NCBI GenBank assembly: GCA_027486795.1
Contig: JAIXOI010000049.1
Location: 1-64,000, forward strand
DNA length: 64,000 nucleotides
Direction: 5' to 3'
Source of the DNA: Sphingobacteriales bacterium
GTDB lineage: Bacteria > Bacteroidota > Bacteroidia > Chitinophagales > CAIOSU01
A model generated the notes under the pieces. It was not told the origin of the DNA, made no database searches, and was given only the letters and a program-made list of their open reading frames with translations. Each line of letters starts with the position of its first letter. The stretch's first letter is position 1. A program made the position numbers and the translations under genes. Shown one piece after another: positions 43,212-57,400 of this stretch.

Positions 43212-44807
43212 ATGGAAATTATTTTAACGGTTGTTGCTGCCCTCGTTTCGCTTGCTATTGGCGCAGGGGTTGGCATAAGCATCACCAAAGGAAAAGTGAA
43301 AGACCAGGAAAACCTGGCACAAAAGGAGGCTGAAAAGCTGATTAAAGAAGCCGAACGCGAAAAACAAAGGTTGATTGAAGACGCCAAGAAAGAAGGCGAA
43401 AGCATTAAGCGCGACCGGATGTTGGAAGCCAAAGAGAAGTTTTTGCAACTTAAAAGCGAGCACGAAAACGAGACTATTAACAAAGATCGTAAGCTGGAAG
43501 AGCGCGAACGCAACCTGAAACAAAAGGAGCAAAGCCTTGGCCAACAGCAGCAAAACCTCAAAAAGAAAGAGGACGAAACGGATGTGGTACGTCAAACATT
43601 GACCCGCCAAACAGAGTTGATTGGCATTAAGAAAGAAGAGATTGACAAAGAGCACACCCTGTTGGTGAAAAAGCTGGAGCAGATAGGCAAACTATCGGCC
43701 GAAGAGGCTACCCAACAGTTGATGGAAACTTTGAAAGACGAGGCCCGCAGCCGCTCCATGTCTTACATCAAAGAGATATTGGAAGAGGCAAAACTGAAGG
43801 CGAACAAAGAGGCCAAGAAGATTATCATACAAAGCATACAACGCACCGCTGCCGAGCACGCTATCGAAAACACGGTATCGGTATTTCAATTGAAATCGGA
43901 TGACCAAAAAGGCCAGATTATTGGTCGCGAGGGCCGCAATATACGTGCGCTGGAAGCAGCCACGGGTGTTGAGATTGTGGTGGATGACACCCCAGAGGCT
44001 ATTATTATCTCTGGTTACGACCCGGTTCGTAGGGAGATTGCCCGCCTATCGTTGCAACGTTTGGTTGCCGATGGACGCATACACCCAGCCCGTATTGAAG
44101 AAGTGGTAGCTAAAACCAAAAAGCAACTGGAAGAGCAGATTGTAGAAATTGGCGAACGTACCGTTATTGAGCTAGGCATACACGGCTTGCATCCTGAGTT
44201 GGTGCGCATGGTAGGCCGTATGCGTTTCCGTTCAAGTTACGGACAGAACCTATTGCAACATAGTAAAGAGGTGGCCAACCTTTGTGCCACTATGGCTGCC
44301 GAATTGGGCTTGAATGCCAAAGTAGCTAAACGCGCCGGATTGCTGCACGATATAGGCAAGGTGCCTGATGAGGAGAGCGAGTTGAGCCACGCCTTATTGG
44401 GTATGAAGCTTTGCGAAAAGTATGGCGAGCACGCCGCGATTGTAAACGCAGTAGGTGCCCACCACGATGAAGTAGAGATGACCTACATTATTTCGCCGAT
44501 CATTCAAGCTTGCGATGCTATTAGCGGTGCGCGCCCAGGTGCCCGCCGCGAAACCATGGAAAGCTACATTAAGCGTATTAAAGACCTAGAAGCCCTAGCC
44601 ATGACCTACGACGGCGTAGAGAAGGTTTTCGCCATACAAGCTGGCCGCGAGCTGCGCGTAATGGTAGAAAGCGACAAGGTTGCCGATGAGAAAGCCGACG
44701 AATTGGCGTTCCTCATCAGTGAGCGTATACAGAACGAAATGCAATACCCAGGCCAAGTAAAGGTTACGGTTATCCGTGAGCGCAGGTCTATTGGGTATGC
44801 TAAGTAG
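43212..44807 (+). CDS. rny: Ribonuclease Y
   Basis: Membrane-anchored endoribonuclease that initiates mRNA decay. The 531 residues match the family. N-terminal transmembrane helix (about 2-22, [20 protein letters not shown]); long charged coiled coil (25-200); KH RNA-binding domain about 210-275 ([20 protein letters not shown]); HD phosphohydrolase domain about 340-435 with catalytic His379-Asp380 in [11 protein letters not shown] conserved C-terminal domain follows. It ends directly in a GTATCAA heptad array, which shares the last base of the stop codon, then a terminator. Confidence 0.97.
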   Translation: MEIILTVVAALVSLAIGAGVGISITKGKVKDQENLAQKEAEKLIKEAEREKQRLIEDAKKEGESIKRDRMLEAKEKFLQLKSEHENETINKDRKLEERERNLKQKEQSLGQQQQNLKKKEDETDVVRQTLTRQTELIGIKKEEIDKEHTLLVKKLEQIGKLSAEEATQQLMETLKDEARSRSMSYIKEILEEAKLKANKEAKKIIIQSIQRTAAEHAIENTVSVFQLKSDDQKGQIIGREGRNIRALEAATGVEIVVDDTPEAIIISGYDPVRREIARLSLQRLVADGRIHPARIEEVVAKTKKQLEEQIVEIGERTVIELGIHGLHPELVRMVGRMRFRSSYGQNLLQHSKEVANLCATMAAELGLNAKVAKRAGLLHDIGKVPDEESELSHALLGMKLCEKYGEHAAIVNAVGAHHDEVEMTYIISPIIQACDAISGARPGARRETMESYIKRIKDLEALAMTYDGVEKVFAIQAGRELRVMVESDKVADEKADELAFLISERIQNEMQYPGQVKVTVIRERRSIGYAK

Positions 44808-44834
44808 TATCAAGTAGCAAGTATCAAGTATCAA
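44807..44834 (+). repeat. Heptad array, GTATCAA type, at the rny stop
   Basis: Units GTATCAA, GTAGCAA, GTATCAA, GTATCAA. The first G is the last base of the rny TAG stop codon. Confidence 0.85.
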
Positions 44835-44842
44835 GACTTTTC

Positions 44843-44870
44843 AAAGGCATCGGGTTTCCGGTGCCTTTGT
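44843..44870 (+). terminator. Terminator behind rny
   Basis: Stem AAAGGCA-T-CGG with CCG-G-TGCCTTT (44843-44853 with 44858-44868), followed by a modest T-rich stretch. Confidence 0.75.
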
Positions 44871-44890
44871 TGTTAGTAGAACCCACAACA

Positions 44891-44935
44891 TTTGTCACCC
44901 CGTCTCGCCTGAGGCGAGATCACGAGGGGCCTTCC
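44891..44935 (+). repeat. REP-like element, one end only
   Basis: TTTGTCACCCCG, hairpin TCTCGCC-TGA-GGCGAGA (44903-44919), then GAGGGGCCTTCCAGCG. It shares its ends with the element at 39706 and its hairpin arms with 38747-38813. The remainder of the 624-base gap to 45431 is noncoding with TTAAC-rich motifs at about 45330-45372. Confidence 0.65.
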
Positions 44936-45371
44936 AGCGGGTAAGCTGGGCGGGTAAAATTCGGGTGAGGAGCTTACGTGTTATGTCAGCTCAAGGTAAA
45001 GTTAGGCACAGCTTATTGGAGCGCACAACTTTAACATTGCCTTAAACAATCGGCACTGTGGCTTGTTAATGGTGCTAGTATTTTCGGGCAGCGTAAAGTG
45101 CCTTTTGATAAGTTATTTAGCAAACCGATACGCTTTTAAGCCTACTTACGGCTAAGGTTGGTGCTAGACAATTTGCGCTATGGGTGTTAACAAAGTGTAA
45201 TCTGTTGTGGCAGCAGCGTGGCACAGGGTAGGCGCAGTGCAAGCCAAAGCAAGCAGTGGCAAGGGTTTTAAGGTTTTAAAAATAATTTGCGTTAGGCCGA
45301 AAATACTGTTGCGCAGTGTGTTAAATCGCCTTAACTTAACACGTTGCTAACTCAGGTTAAGATTAGCTTAA

Positions 45372-45390
45372 CACTATTAGTATAATAGTG
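45372..45390. promoter_or_regulatory. Perfect inverted repeat upstream of the giant gene
   Basis: CACTATTA (45372-45379) and TAATAGTG (45383-45390) are exact inverted repeats separated by 3 bases, 42 bases before the giant gene ATG. The motif CTTAAC recurs just upstream. An operator for a dimeric regulator is possible. Confidence 0.4.
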
Positions 45391-45401
45391 AGTGTTGCAA
45401 A

Positions 45402-45409
45402 TATTTTTG
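45402..45409 (+). promoter_or_regulatory. Putative -7 box of the giant gene promoter
   Basis: TATTTTTG matches TAnnTTTG, 22 bases before the ATG at 45432 and 11 bases behind the inverted repeat, which would overlap the spacer of the promoter. Confidence 0.4.
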
Positions 45410-45431
45410 GGGTTCATTTATAAGCGTTGGT

Positions 45432-48400
45432 ATGACAAGATTTGTAAAAATCAAGAATTCGTTAGTTTTTTTATTGGTTGTGTTAGCCACCTTGGTAGGC
45501 GGTTCGGCAAAGGCGGTCACTTACACGTGGGCTTTAGCAGGTGGAGGCTCTTGGGCCACCACTACCAACTGGACCCCTAACGGCACACCAGCTGCAGGCG
45601 ATGACGTTATTTTTAACGTAGCCGGAGCCGCTGCGGTAACCTCAGTGCCGACCATTTCGCTTAACAGCATTACAATAGGTGGTGCTGGTATAGTTACCTT
45701 GTCTGGCATTACAACAGCTAAGGTGGTTACCATTACTGGCAACGTAACAGTCAACAATGGTGGATTGGTAGCTGGAGGTTTGTTAAGTTATACTTTCGCA
45801 GCCGGCTCTTTTTACAACCATGCCCGGAATGGCGGAACCATACCAACGGCAACATGGAGCCCGACTTCAACCGTAAATGTTACAGGCATAACTACAACCC
45901 TACCTACCTTTGTAGCTGCCACCCTCGGCAACTTAACTTGGAATAATGCTGCGCAAACTGCTACTGCAACCGCACCCACGGTTGCTATTACTGTAGCTGG
46001 AGCGTTGAATGTGAATGCCGGAAATTTCTATTTGGGCACAGGGGCATTTACGGTGACCGGTAATACCACCATTGCTAACGGTGCAACATTGACTGTAGCA
46101 GGAGGCACTGGTGCTAAAGCTTTTAATGGCGATTTTATCAATAATGGTACATTTACAAACAGTGCCAACTTTGCAATATCTTTAGGTAGCAACTTTCAAA
46201 ACAACGGTACATTTACTGCAGGAAGCGGAGTTTATACTTTTACTACTACGGGCAGAACCATCAGCGGATCAAGCGCCACCACTTTCGGCAGTATAACGAT
46301 TAATACTCCAATTGTTATCACTAACAATAGCACAGCAGGCTTAACGGTATCTACAGCCTTATCCGGAACAGGCACACTTTTGCAGGGCACCAATGCACAA
46401 TTATTTATTAATGGCACTTCAGGTATTACTACTTTAACCTGTACCACCAATACCCCCAACACTGTTACTTATGGCGCTACCTCGATACAAACGGTCAAAG
46501 GAACCACTTACCACAACCTCGTTATCAATAAAGCAAGCAACGTAGCCACCGCGGCTACTGGTGTTGTTATCAATAACAGTTTCGCCATCAACTCCGGTAC
46601 GTTTGCCGATGGTGGATTTACGGTAACAGGTAACGCTGCAGCAACTTTTACCATGGCTGCTGGCGCCACTTACCAAACTACCCGAACTGCTGCCCCTTTT
46701 TTCCCGACGAATTTTACCACAACAAATACCAACTTAGACCCCGGTAGTACGTTCACTTATGCTGCCACCAGCTTCGCCCATACCCTGCCGCTGCTTTCCA
46801 CTTTACCCATTACGCAGTATCCTATATTGGGTATAGCGGGCAGTACCATCAAAACCTTGGCCGAACCTACAACCGTATATGGTTTAAATATTTCGGCTGC
46901 TACCCTTACCGATGGTGGCTTTCAAATTACCGCTAACGCAAGCGGGCCGGTTATCATGGCCAATAGTACTACCCTTAATTTGGGCTCAGCCACCACGGGC
47001 ACCACCTTCCCACTGAATGCGGTAACGGGTAATATTAACCTTAACGTAGGTAGCACAGTAAACTATCAATCAACCCAGCCGCAAACCATTGGTAGCGCGC
47101 CTGTTTATGGCAACCTTACCCTAACCAATGCAAGTACCAAAACCCTTAACGGCGGTACCATAGTAGCAGGCACGTTTTCTATGGGTGCAAGCACCCCTAC
47201 TTTTAATGCAAATGGCCAAACCCTTACCTTAAGGGGCTCGGCAACATACACTTCGGGTACTTTCACTGCCACAGCTACCAACTCTGAGGTGCGTATTGAA
47301 AACACTACCGGCAACACCTACAACTTCGGAACCACCATACCATTGATTAAGAAAGTAACCATGGCCAACTCTGGCGTGGCCACCCTTACCAATAGTATTG
47401 ACGTAGAAGAGTTTTTGATAAACACCAGCGCCAACCTTACAGTAAGCAGTTGCACCTTGGGCATTACTGGTACCTACAGCAATAGCGGCACCATTAGCTT
47501 GAACGGGGGCGTAACCTCGGTGCTAGCCATGAAAGGCACTACTGCCCAAAACCTTGCCATAGGCGGTTATACTAGCTCTTTGGTAGGCAATTTGGTAATA
47601 AACAACGCGGCAGGCGTAACCCTCGATTTGCCCATAAACGTTACTACTATTAGCCTCAACAATGGCTTGCTAAATACCACCAGTACCAACATACTACAAG
47701 TGAACGGGCTTACTGCTGCCAACATAGTAGGTGGCAATAGCACCAGTTATGTAAACGGCCCTATGCGCCGCTTGCTGCCTAATGGTGCCTCGGTAGTATC
47801 GTTTGTGTTTCCGGTGGGTAAAGGCGATTACAACCCTTTTACACTCAACAGCCCTACCACCAATGCAGCTACAGTAGTGGTGCAGGCAGAAGTAGTGGAT
47901 GCCGTTGCGGGCGGCACTGCGGCCACGGGCTTCAGCGCAGCGCCTACCCCGGCACGCTATTGGCAAGCATCGGCTAGCACCAGCCCGGCCAACCTTACGG
48001 CTATTGGCTCGGTGCGGTTACAAGATACCGACATGACCATCACTGCCGATAACGCTATTGGCCGTAGTGCGACCCTTACGGGTGCGTATAGCAACTTTGG
48101 CGGCGCAACCCCCAACAGCCCCGCTGCGGGCGACTTGACTACCAGCATTACCGTGCCTACTGCATTAGGTTTTTTCAAAATAGGCGAAAAAGGCAGCCTT
48201 TGTGGTACCTATACGGTGGGATCGGGTGTTGGCGATACCTTCCCTACCCTCACTGAAGCTATAACCGTATTGAACGGCAGCAACGTGACTTGTAACGTGT
48301 TTTTTGATCTTACCAGTAATTACACTGGTGCAGGAGAAACCTTCCCGATAGTAGTTAACCAGTTGAGCTATGTGGGTGGCCCTTGGACGGTAACCGTTCG

Positions 48401-51400
48401 CCCTCAAACAGGCGTAACCACCACCCGCACCATTGCCGGCGACCCGGGTACTGGCAATGCGTTGATAAACCTAAACGGCGCTGACAATTTTGTAATTGAT
48501 GGCGTACCGGGCGGCAGCACCGGCAGTAATGTAGTAGCCGATGGCCGCATATTGTTGCGCAACACCCGCACGGCAGCTACGGTTGGCCCTACCGTTTTGT
48601 TTGATAACGATGCTACCAACAATACCCTTAAATATTTGCAAATTGAGGGGCAAAATATAACCACAACCAGTGGTACCATAGTTTTTGGGGCTACTGCACC
48701 AGCTTTAGGCAATGAGGGTAACACTATTGCATATTGTGCTATTGGCAACCGTGCCGATGCGCCTGCTACGTTCCCTACCATTGCTATTTATTCGGTAGGT
48801 AATACCACCGCCAACCGCGGAAACGATAACATTAATATTACCAGCAACAATATTTTCAACTTCTGGAATGCTGGTGCGATTAGCCATGGTATATTGGTGG
48901 GCAACTACAACAGCACCTGGAACATTAGTGGTAACAGTTTTTACCAAACTGGAACCCGCCCCTCTACTACTACTGCTGCAAGAACCGCGATTTTTATCAA
49001 TACTGGCGCATCAGGCGGCGATGGATTTACAGTGGCTAATAATATTATTGGTGGAGCGCAAGCAGATGGCGGCGGAACTGCTTGGACCATTTCGGGCGCC
49101 AATACCCATACCTTTGCAGGTATTAGTTTAAATGTAAACAATGCAACAACTGCGGTGGCTAGTTCGGTAAGTGGCAACGTGGTGCGCAATTTCAACCATA
49201 ACTCTACTTCTACTACTTCATTAGCACCAGGTGTTTTCAGCGGTATTTATGTAGGTAGCAATGGCTACAATGTAAGTATTACCAACAACACCGTGGGCGA
49301 TACTACAGGTACGGGCAATATAACTATTACTCGCAGCGCCAGTGGCGGCGGTGTATACGGTATTTCAAATGCCGCTAACGGCTTTGTCACTATTACCGGC
49401 AACCGTGTAGGTTCGTTTACCATTACCCACAGTGCTACTACTACGCAGTTTAGCAGCTTTACGGGTATATATTTCGAAGGTGGCGGCAGTATAACCCTTA
49501 CCCGCGATATATCTAACAACGTGGTAGGTAGCCGCAACACGGCCAATAACATAAGCTTGGGCGCTAGTAGCCTAGCCAGCAGTGCCCAAAGCCTGTATGG
49601 CATAAGGGCAGGTACTACTGGTACAGGCAATGCTACTGTTGCCAACAACATTGTGGCCAACCTAACTAACAGCTATACTGGCACAGGTGCTACCAGCGTA
49701 ACCCACGGTATAGCTATTTTCCCAGGTTTGATGAACATAAGCGGCAATCAGGTTTATAACCTTTTATCAAGTGCGCCATCAACCGGCACGGGTGTGGCTG
49801 CATCACTAGGCGGTATTATCTTGAGCCAAACTAGCTACGCGGGCCATACAATTGCAAATAACATTATACACTCTTTGGAGAATACTTCTTCGGGAGCGGT
49901 GGTGCTTACTGGTATATTTTTGAATACTGGCACCAGCACTTTGAGCAACATCAATGCCAACTTTATCCACTCGCTAAATGTGGCCAGCAGTAGTACCAGT
50001 TCTATTTTGAACGGTATAGTATTGCAAGCAGGCAATCATATGCTTACCAACAACATGTTGCGTTTGGGCCTAAAAGCTTCCGATGGCTTGACTGGCGGAA
50101 CTGGTAACACCATATATGGCATAAATGAATTAGCTGGTATTAATTATTTATATCACAACTCTATTTATATTGGCGGTACAGGCGCAGCCACTACTAATAC
50201 TTTTGCCTTTTATAGTGCAGCAGCCTCCGGCGCCCGCAGTATCCTAAACAACATATTCTGGAACGCTCGCAGCAGCAGTAGCACTGGCCTGAACTTTGCC
50301 ATACGCATACAGTCAAACGCTGGCCTTACTAGCGACTACAACGATTTGTTTGCCAATGGTACCAATGGCAGGGTAGGCCAAGTTAATACTACTGCTTATA
50401 CCACCCTTGCCGATTGGCGCACAGGCACAGCAGAAGATGCTGCTAGCATAAGCGGCGATCCTATGTTTATAAACCCAACTGGTACGGCTGCATTGGTTGA
50501 CCTACACATACAAGCTCCCCCGGTAACTACCCAAATTGAAGGCACCGCAACCAATGCAGGTGTAGGATTTGACTACGACGGGCAAACCCGCAGTGCACTT
50601 ACCCCTGATGATATGGGTGCAGATGCCGGCGACTTTGAGCCGATAGATTTGACCGCACCCACCATTTCGTTTACTGATATAAGCGGTGTGTGCAACAGCG
50701 CCACCAGCCATACCTTTAGCGTAACCATTACCGATGCTTCGGGTGTAAATACTACTAGTGGCACTGCTCCGCGTGTGTATTACAAAAAGAGCGGCGATGC
50801 CAACGACCTTACCGGTTGGAAGTTTGTAGAATCTACCACTGGTAGTTCGCCGTTTAGTTTCACCATCGATTTTAGTGCGCTCAATGCCGGTAGTGTTTCG
50901 GCTGCCGATGTGCTACAATATTTTGTAGTAGCCCAAGACCAAGCACCTACTGGTGTCAACATAGGTATTGCCAACGGTACTTTTGCCGCAGCACCAGCCA
51001 GTGTGGCCCTTACTTCGGGTGCATTTGGCATTGGTGGTACTATTAAAACCTTCACCATATTGCCTTGTAGCGGCACCGTTACAGTAGGTACTACAGGCGC
51101 CAACTACCCATCATTGACCAACCCAGGCGGCTTGTTCGAGGCCATCAACGCCACCACCCTAACCGGTCCATTGGTAGCCAACATTACCACCGACCTTACT
51201 CTTGAGTCAGGCACTGTATCATTGAACCAATGGAGCGAGAGCGGTGTGGGCGGCTATACCGTAACCATACAGAGCAGTGCGGCAGCTCAAAGGTTGATTA
51301 CTTCTACTGCTGCCGCCACCACTGGTTTGATTCGTATTAATGGTGCCGACCGTGCTATCTTTAACGGTGGTACGGGTACCAATAGGTACTTGCTGTTCCG

Positions 51401-54400
51401 CAATACTATTACCAACAACGCAGGTGCCAGTACCTTTAGCTTCACCAACGATGCCAGCAACAACACTATCAACAACTGTATTATAGAAGGTGCTGCTATA
51501 AGCACTGCCAACGGAGTAATCAGCTTTGGTACTGGCGTAGCTACGGGTAATGACAACAACACCATTACCAATTGCGACATTAGCGACAACGGCACTACCC
51601 CGTACAATGCTATATACTCTGTGGGTACTGGTACTTTGGCCATTAATAACAGTGGCAACAACATTAATAACTGTAACATATCCGATTATCACCACCCAAG
51701 CGGCGTATCAACCGGTATTTTGCTAGGCACAGGTAACAATAGCTGGACGATACAAGACAACCACTTCTTCCAGACAGCTAGCCGCACGGCTGCAGCGGGT
51801 ATCCACTCGGCTATTAACATCAACAACAACGTGGCCAACCAAGGTGGGTATGTAATTACGGGCAACTTCATTGGTGGCAGTGCTGCCGATGGTAGTGGTA
51901 CTATGACGTATACCTCGACCCTTGCGGCACAGTATGCGCCTATTTATTTGGCATTTGTGCCTACGCTTCCAGCCTCTACGGTTACCAATAATATTGTTGA
52001 CAATATTTCGGTATCAACAATAAGCGCTTCTAGCGCTGGTCCAGGTATGTTTACTGGTATTTATCTTGGAGGAGCTGCAGCTCCTTCTTGGACTGTTACA
52101 GGCAACTTAATTGGCGATACAACCACTACAGGCTCAATTTCGGTTACCCTCGGTACTAATAGTGGTGGTTTTGTATATGGTATCAGGAGCGAGAGCACGG
52201 GCAACCCCAACATAAGCAACAACGCAGTTGCTGGTATTAGTGTAAACGCTACCGGATCAAATGCAAATGCTTCGTTGCATGGTATTAATTTCACTGCAGG
52301 TAGTGTTACCGTTAACAATAACCTAATTGGTAGTGCCTCCATTGCAAACAGCTTATTGGTAACTGCAACTGCTACTACCAACAATGGAAACATAATAGGC
52401 ATTTCGGGCACCTCATCGGGCGCGTACTCTGCCACGGTAAGCAACAACCGGGTAATGAATTTGCGCCACAGCAACGTTAGCACCACTACCCAAATTACGG
52501 GTATAGCTTGCTCCAATGGTGGACAGTACAGCATTACGGGCAATACCGTTAGAAGTATATCATCGCCGAGCGGCAACACTGGCAACGGCACCAGTTCATC
52601 GGTATTGGGTATTATGCTCAACACCGGCAACACATCGGCACAAACCGTTAGTCAAAACACGGTATATGATTTGGCCAATAACGGGTCAGCGGTAGCAACC
52701 GTAACAGGTATTTACGCTGCCCCAGGCAGTAGCGCCAGCAACGTTTTAAGCCGCAATTTGGTGCATAGTTTATTGCCTTCTAGTTCTACTAGTGCTTCGG
52801 CAGGTGTTGTGGGTATCTCCATCAACGGCCCGCTTACGGCCAGCAATAATATGATACGTTTGGGTATTGATGCAAGTGGCGCAAGCATAACCACTGCACA
52901 ACCCATAAACGGTATTTCGCTCAACAATACATCAGGCGCTACCAATGTATACTTCAATACGGTGTATATCGGCGGCAGTGGGGTAGGAACAGGCACTACT
53001 GGTACTACCGTAGCTTTCCGGAGGATATCAGTTTCGGGTACTCATAATTTCCGCAACAATATTTTTGTAAATGCTCGCTCAAACGCCTCAACGGGTAGCA
53101 AGCATTATGCATACTTGGTGGCTAACAACACAGGTGTTACTAGCGATTATAACCTATTCCATGCCCCAGGTACTGGAGGGGTGTTATTTAGCATCAACAA
53201 CGGCGTAAGCGATATAACCACCCTTGCAGGTTTGCAAATAGGCGGTGGCCAAAACGTGAACTCAGGTGTGGATGACCCGAATTTGGTAAACCCAACAGGA
53301 ACTACATCAACACTTGATTTGCACATAACTGGCATTACCGCTGCCGATGAGGCAGGTATTGCCATTGTGGGTATCTCTGTCGATTTTGATGGCGATGACC
53401 GTACCAACGTTTCTACTACCCCAACCGACATTGGTGCCGATGCAACTGATGCTACGCCTAAAGACATTGTGCCGCCAGCGGTAAGCGTTACCAGTGTTCC
53501 AACACAAGCACCTTGCGGTGGTACTTTAAGCGTTAATATTACTGCCACCGTAACCGATGCAACATCGGGCGTAAATACCACTACCTTCCCGCCAACCTTG
53601 TGGTGGCGCGAGAGCACTGGCACTTGGGCCAGCGTGGCTGCTACCAGCAATACTGGCAACGATTGGTTGTTTACCCTAAACCTAACTGGTGTTACGGCTG
53701 GCCAAACCTACCAGTACTATGCTGCTGCGCAAGACTTGGCCGCTACACCAAACGTAGGCTATAGCAACTACAGCGCTACCACACCGGTGCATGCAAATAC
53801 TACTGGCACTCCTTCAGTAACCAACACATCGCCAGCAAGCTTTACTATTGTTTCGGCTACGCCATTATCTGGTACCGTTACGGTAGGTAGTGGCGGTAAC
53901 TATACCTCTTTCAACGCCTTTAATTCTACAGGATTATTCTTTGACTTGATGAATCGCGGATTGAGCGGTAACTTGATAGTTAAGGTAATAAGTGATGTAA
54001 ACGAAAACGGCTTGTATAACGTGTTGGGCAGCATACCCGAATATTGTGGCAGCGGCTATAGCGTAACCATCAGGCCTGATTCGAATTTGGTGCGCACCAT
54101 ATCGCAATCTGCAGGGGGCAACCCGATGATCAACTTCCAAGGCTGCCAGCGCATCTACATTGATGGTAGCTTTGGCGGCTCAGGTAGGTATCTCACATTC
54201 GCAGGAAGGCAAAGTATGCCCACCTTCTACATAAACGGCAATACACAGAACGTGAGCATTGCTAATTGCACTATTGAGGGCAACAACCAGTTGACCAACT
54301 CCGTAGGGCCGGGCGTAATCAACTTTGCTGGTTTGCTGGGTTCGGGTACTTTAATCACCAACATTACCATTAACAACAACATTATCCGTAACCGGAGTGA

Positions 54401-57400
54401 CCTTGCGCAATCTATTGCCAACTCGCCTAACACGTTGATCAATATGGGTGGTTTGAGCGCAACCAGCTTACCGTTGAAATCGAATATTACTATCTCGAAC
54501 AACGAGATGTTCAATTTCCGTGAGAATGCTATTAACATACGACAGAACTCTAGCTTCAGCGGTATTGGAGACAACATTACCATTACAGGCAATAAAATCT
54601 ACGAGCCTATCAACTACAACTTGTATCAATATGTTATTTGGCTGGAGGGTGGCACTAGTAGTAAAGGGCATACCATAAGCAATAATATTATTGGTGGTAA
54701 TGCCTTACCTAGCCCCGGACTAACTGGCACTTGGAGCAACAATAAAGCAGATAGCGAAATATGGGCCATATACACGCTGAACGGCGGTACCAACATTAAT
54801 GATGGTGTTACCATAAGTGGCAATACCATTGGCAACATGAACTTGAATGGCTATGGTTATGGCAATTTTATAGGCATACGCAACGAGTTTGGCTATGCTA
54901 AGATTGAAAACAATACCATTAATGGTATTGCCAACTATGGCCATGGTGCTGCAGAGACCGATCCCAGTGCTTGTATTGGTATTTGGAACGGCGATGAAAA
55001 CGAAACCGAAATAGTAGGCAACGTAGTGTCCAACATCCGTGCCTTCTATGATGTTGCCTCAGGCTTTTTGCCATACCAGACGGTATTGGGCATTATGCAC
55101 GGCAGCAACTTTTATCTTAACGGTGCGAATTTTACCAACTTGCCTGGCGGTACAATAAAACTGAGTAACAACCAAGTGTTTAACCTAAGCTCTGGGAGCT
55201 TGAACGCAACTGTTGGCACTCCAGATGCACTTACTGGTATATTCTGTTTCCCAGCCAATGGTACAACGGGTAATGAAGTTAGTGGCAACCAAGTGTACAA
55301 CTTAAACTGCACAGAGGGCTGGACCAACAACGCAAATAATACCCGTATATACGGAATCGGTGTTGGCCTAGGTGGATATGGCGCTACTGCTACTGGAGTA
55401 GTAAGCAACAACAAGGTATATGATATGAGTAACAATTCGCGTGCGAATGCCCCTGAAGTAAATGGTATTGTAGCCGCGGGCGGCAACTGGACCTTGGCCA
55501 ACAACATGATAAGCATAACCAATAGCGACTACCCAAATGGTAGGCCACTTATTGTAGGCTTGCTTGATTGGATGAGGAGTGGTCGCACGGGTGCCTTCTA
55601 CAATAACTCGGTTTATATTGGCGGAACCGTAGTTGGCGGCAGTAACTCTAGCTATGCATACTGCCGTATACCGGATGCGCTTGCTAATGTAAATGGCGCA
55701 GCAGTTACTATACGCAACAACATCTTCTTTAATGATAGAACTGGTAATAGCACCAACAACATCGCTATTGGTAACCTTGGTACCCTCAATACGCCATCGG
55801 TAGGTTGGAATAGCGATTACAACTTCCTGGTAACTAGAAACACCGGTCAAGTTGGCCGTTGGATAGGTACTACTTCGGGAGACCGTACTTTGGCTGGCTG
55901 GCAAACCACAACTAGTGGCGATGCGAATAGCAAAACCGCTACCATTACTACCGGCACTTCGTCATCAACTGCTGCCAACCCAGCAGAGTTGTTCTTGAAT
56001 ACCGCCATTGGCGATTTACACGTATCCATTACTCCACCAAACGACCCTTGGCCATATAGCCACGTTCAAAATCAAGGCCAAACTTTAGCGGCCCTTACAG
56101 TAGATATTGACGGGGACAACAGGCCATTGGGAGCAGCATACGATATGGGTGCCGACGAGTTTACCGCTTGCGCCACGCCAGTGGTTACGGGTAACCCAAC
56201 TAGCCCTACCATATGCGCTGGTGCCAATACTAGCGTAAGCGTTACGGCAACTGGTTCTGGCGTAACTTACGCTTGGGAAGTGAACACCGGTAGTTCATGG
56301 GCAGTGGTAAGCACTGGTGGCGTATATAGCACTGCCACTACTGCTACATTAAACATTACAGCGGCGCCGGCTACTATGAACGGCTACCAATATCGCGGCA
56401 TTGCTACCAACTCTTGCGGTGCCGATACCAGCACAGTAGCTACCCTGACGGTGAACGCAGCACCTGTGGTAACTGCCTACAACCCTTCAGGCTTTAATAA
56501 CAGCATCTGTGCAGGTAGCAATACCTTATTTGGTGTTACAGCTACTGGCGGCAGCCTTACCTACCAATGGCAAACCTTCCCTAATGGGGGCAGTGCTTGG
56601 GCCAATGTGACCAATGCTGCACCTTACTCTGGTGTAACTAGCAACGAATTGAGCATCGGTAATACACCACAGAACTTGGATGGGTATCAATACCGCGTAA
56701 TTGTATCAGGTAGCTGTGCGCCGCCTGATACCTCGGATGTAGGCATACTTACCGTAACCGGCCCTGTAATTACCGCACAACCTAGCACTACTACTACCGT
56801 TTGCGACGGCGCTTCTACTACTATTAGTGCCACGGCTAACGTAAGCAACTACCAGTGGCAAGTAAGCACCAACGGCGGCGGTGCTTGGAGCAACCTGAGC
56901 AATGGGGCACCTTACAGCAATGTAACCACGGGTACGCTTACCATTAACCCAGCTAGCACTGCCCTTAACAATTACCAATACCGCGTAGTGGCTACCAACA
57001 CCTCGTGCAGCAATACAGTTAACTCCGATGCGAGCGTGCTTACTGTAAATGCTGCTCCTACGGCGGTTAGCGTTAGTGGCGGCGGTACTTTCTGTGGCAG
57101 CGCAACGCTTACGGCAACTGGCGGTACTGGCGGCACTATTTACTGGCAAAATACTACCACTGGTGGCACTAGCACAGCTACAGCATCTAGCTCGCAAAGT
57201 GTTACCAGCAGTGGCACTTATTACTTCCGTGCACAAGGGGTAAACGGCTGCTGGAGTACCCAGGGTAGCGCAACTATTACTATTTTGGCTGCACCAAATG
57301 CTTCAACTACTTGGACCGGTACTGTAGACTCTGATTGGTTTAAGTGGGATAACTGGACTAACTGTGTACCGGGCAGCATTACCGATGTAACTATACCTTC

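Noticed and set aside
52061-52633. 190-codon minus-strand frame inside the giant gene, and many similar ones (51219-51695, 51287-51679, 55368-55904)
   Set aside because: They are antisense to a Thr/Asn/Gly-rich repeat protein whose biased codons leave the opposite frames open. They have no start-site context or recognisable protein features.
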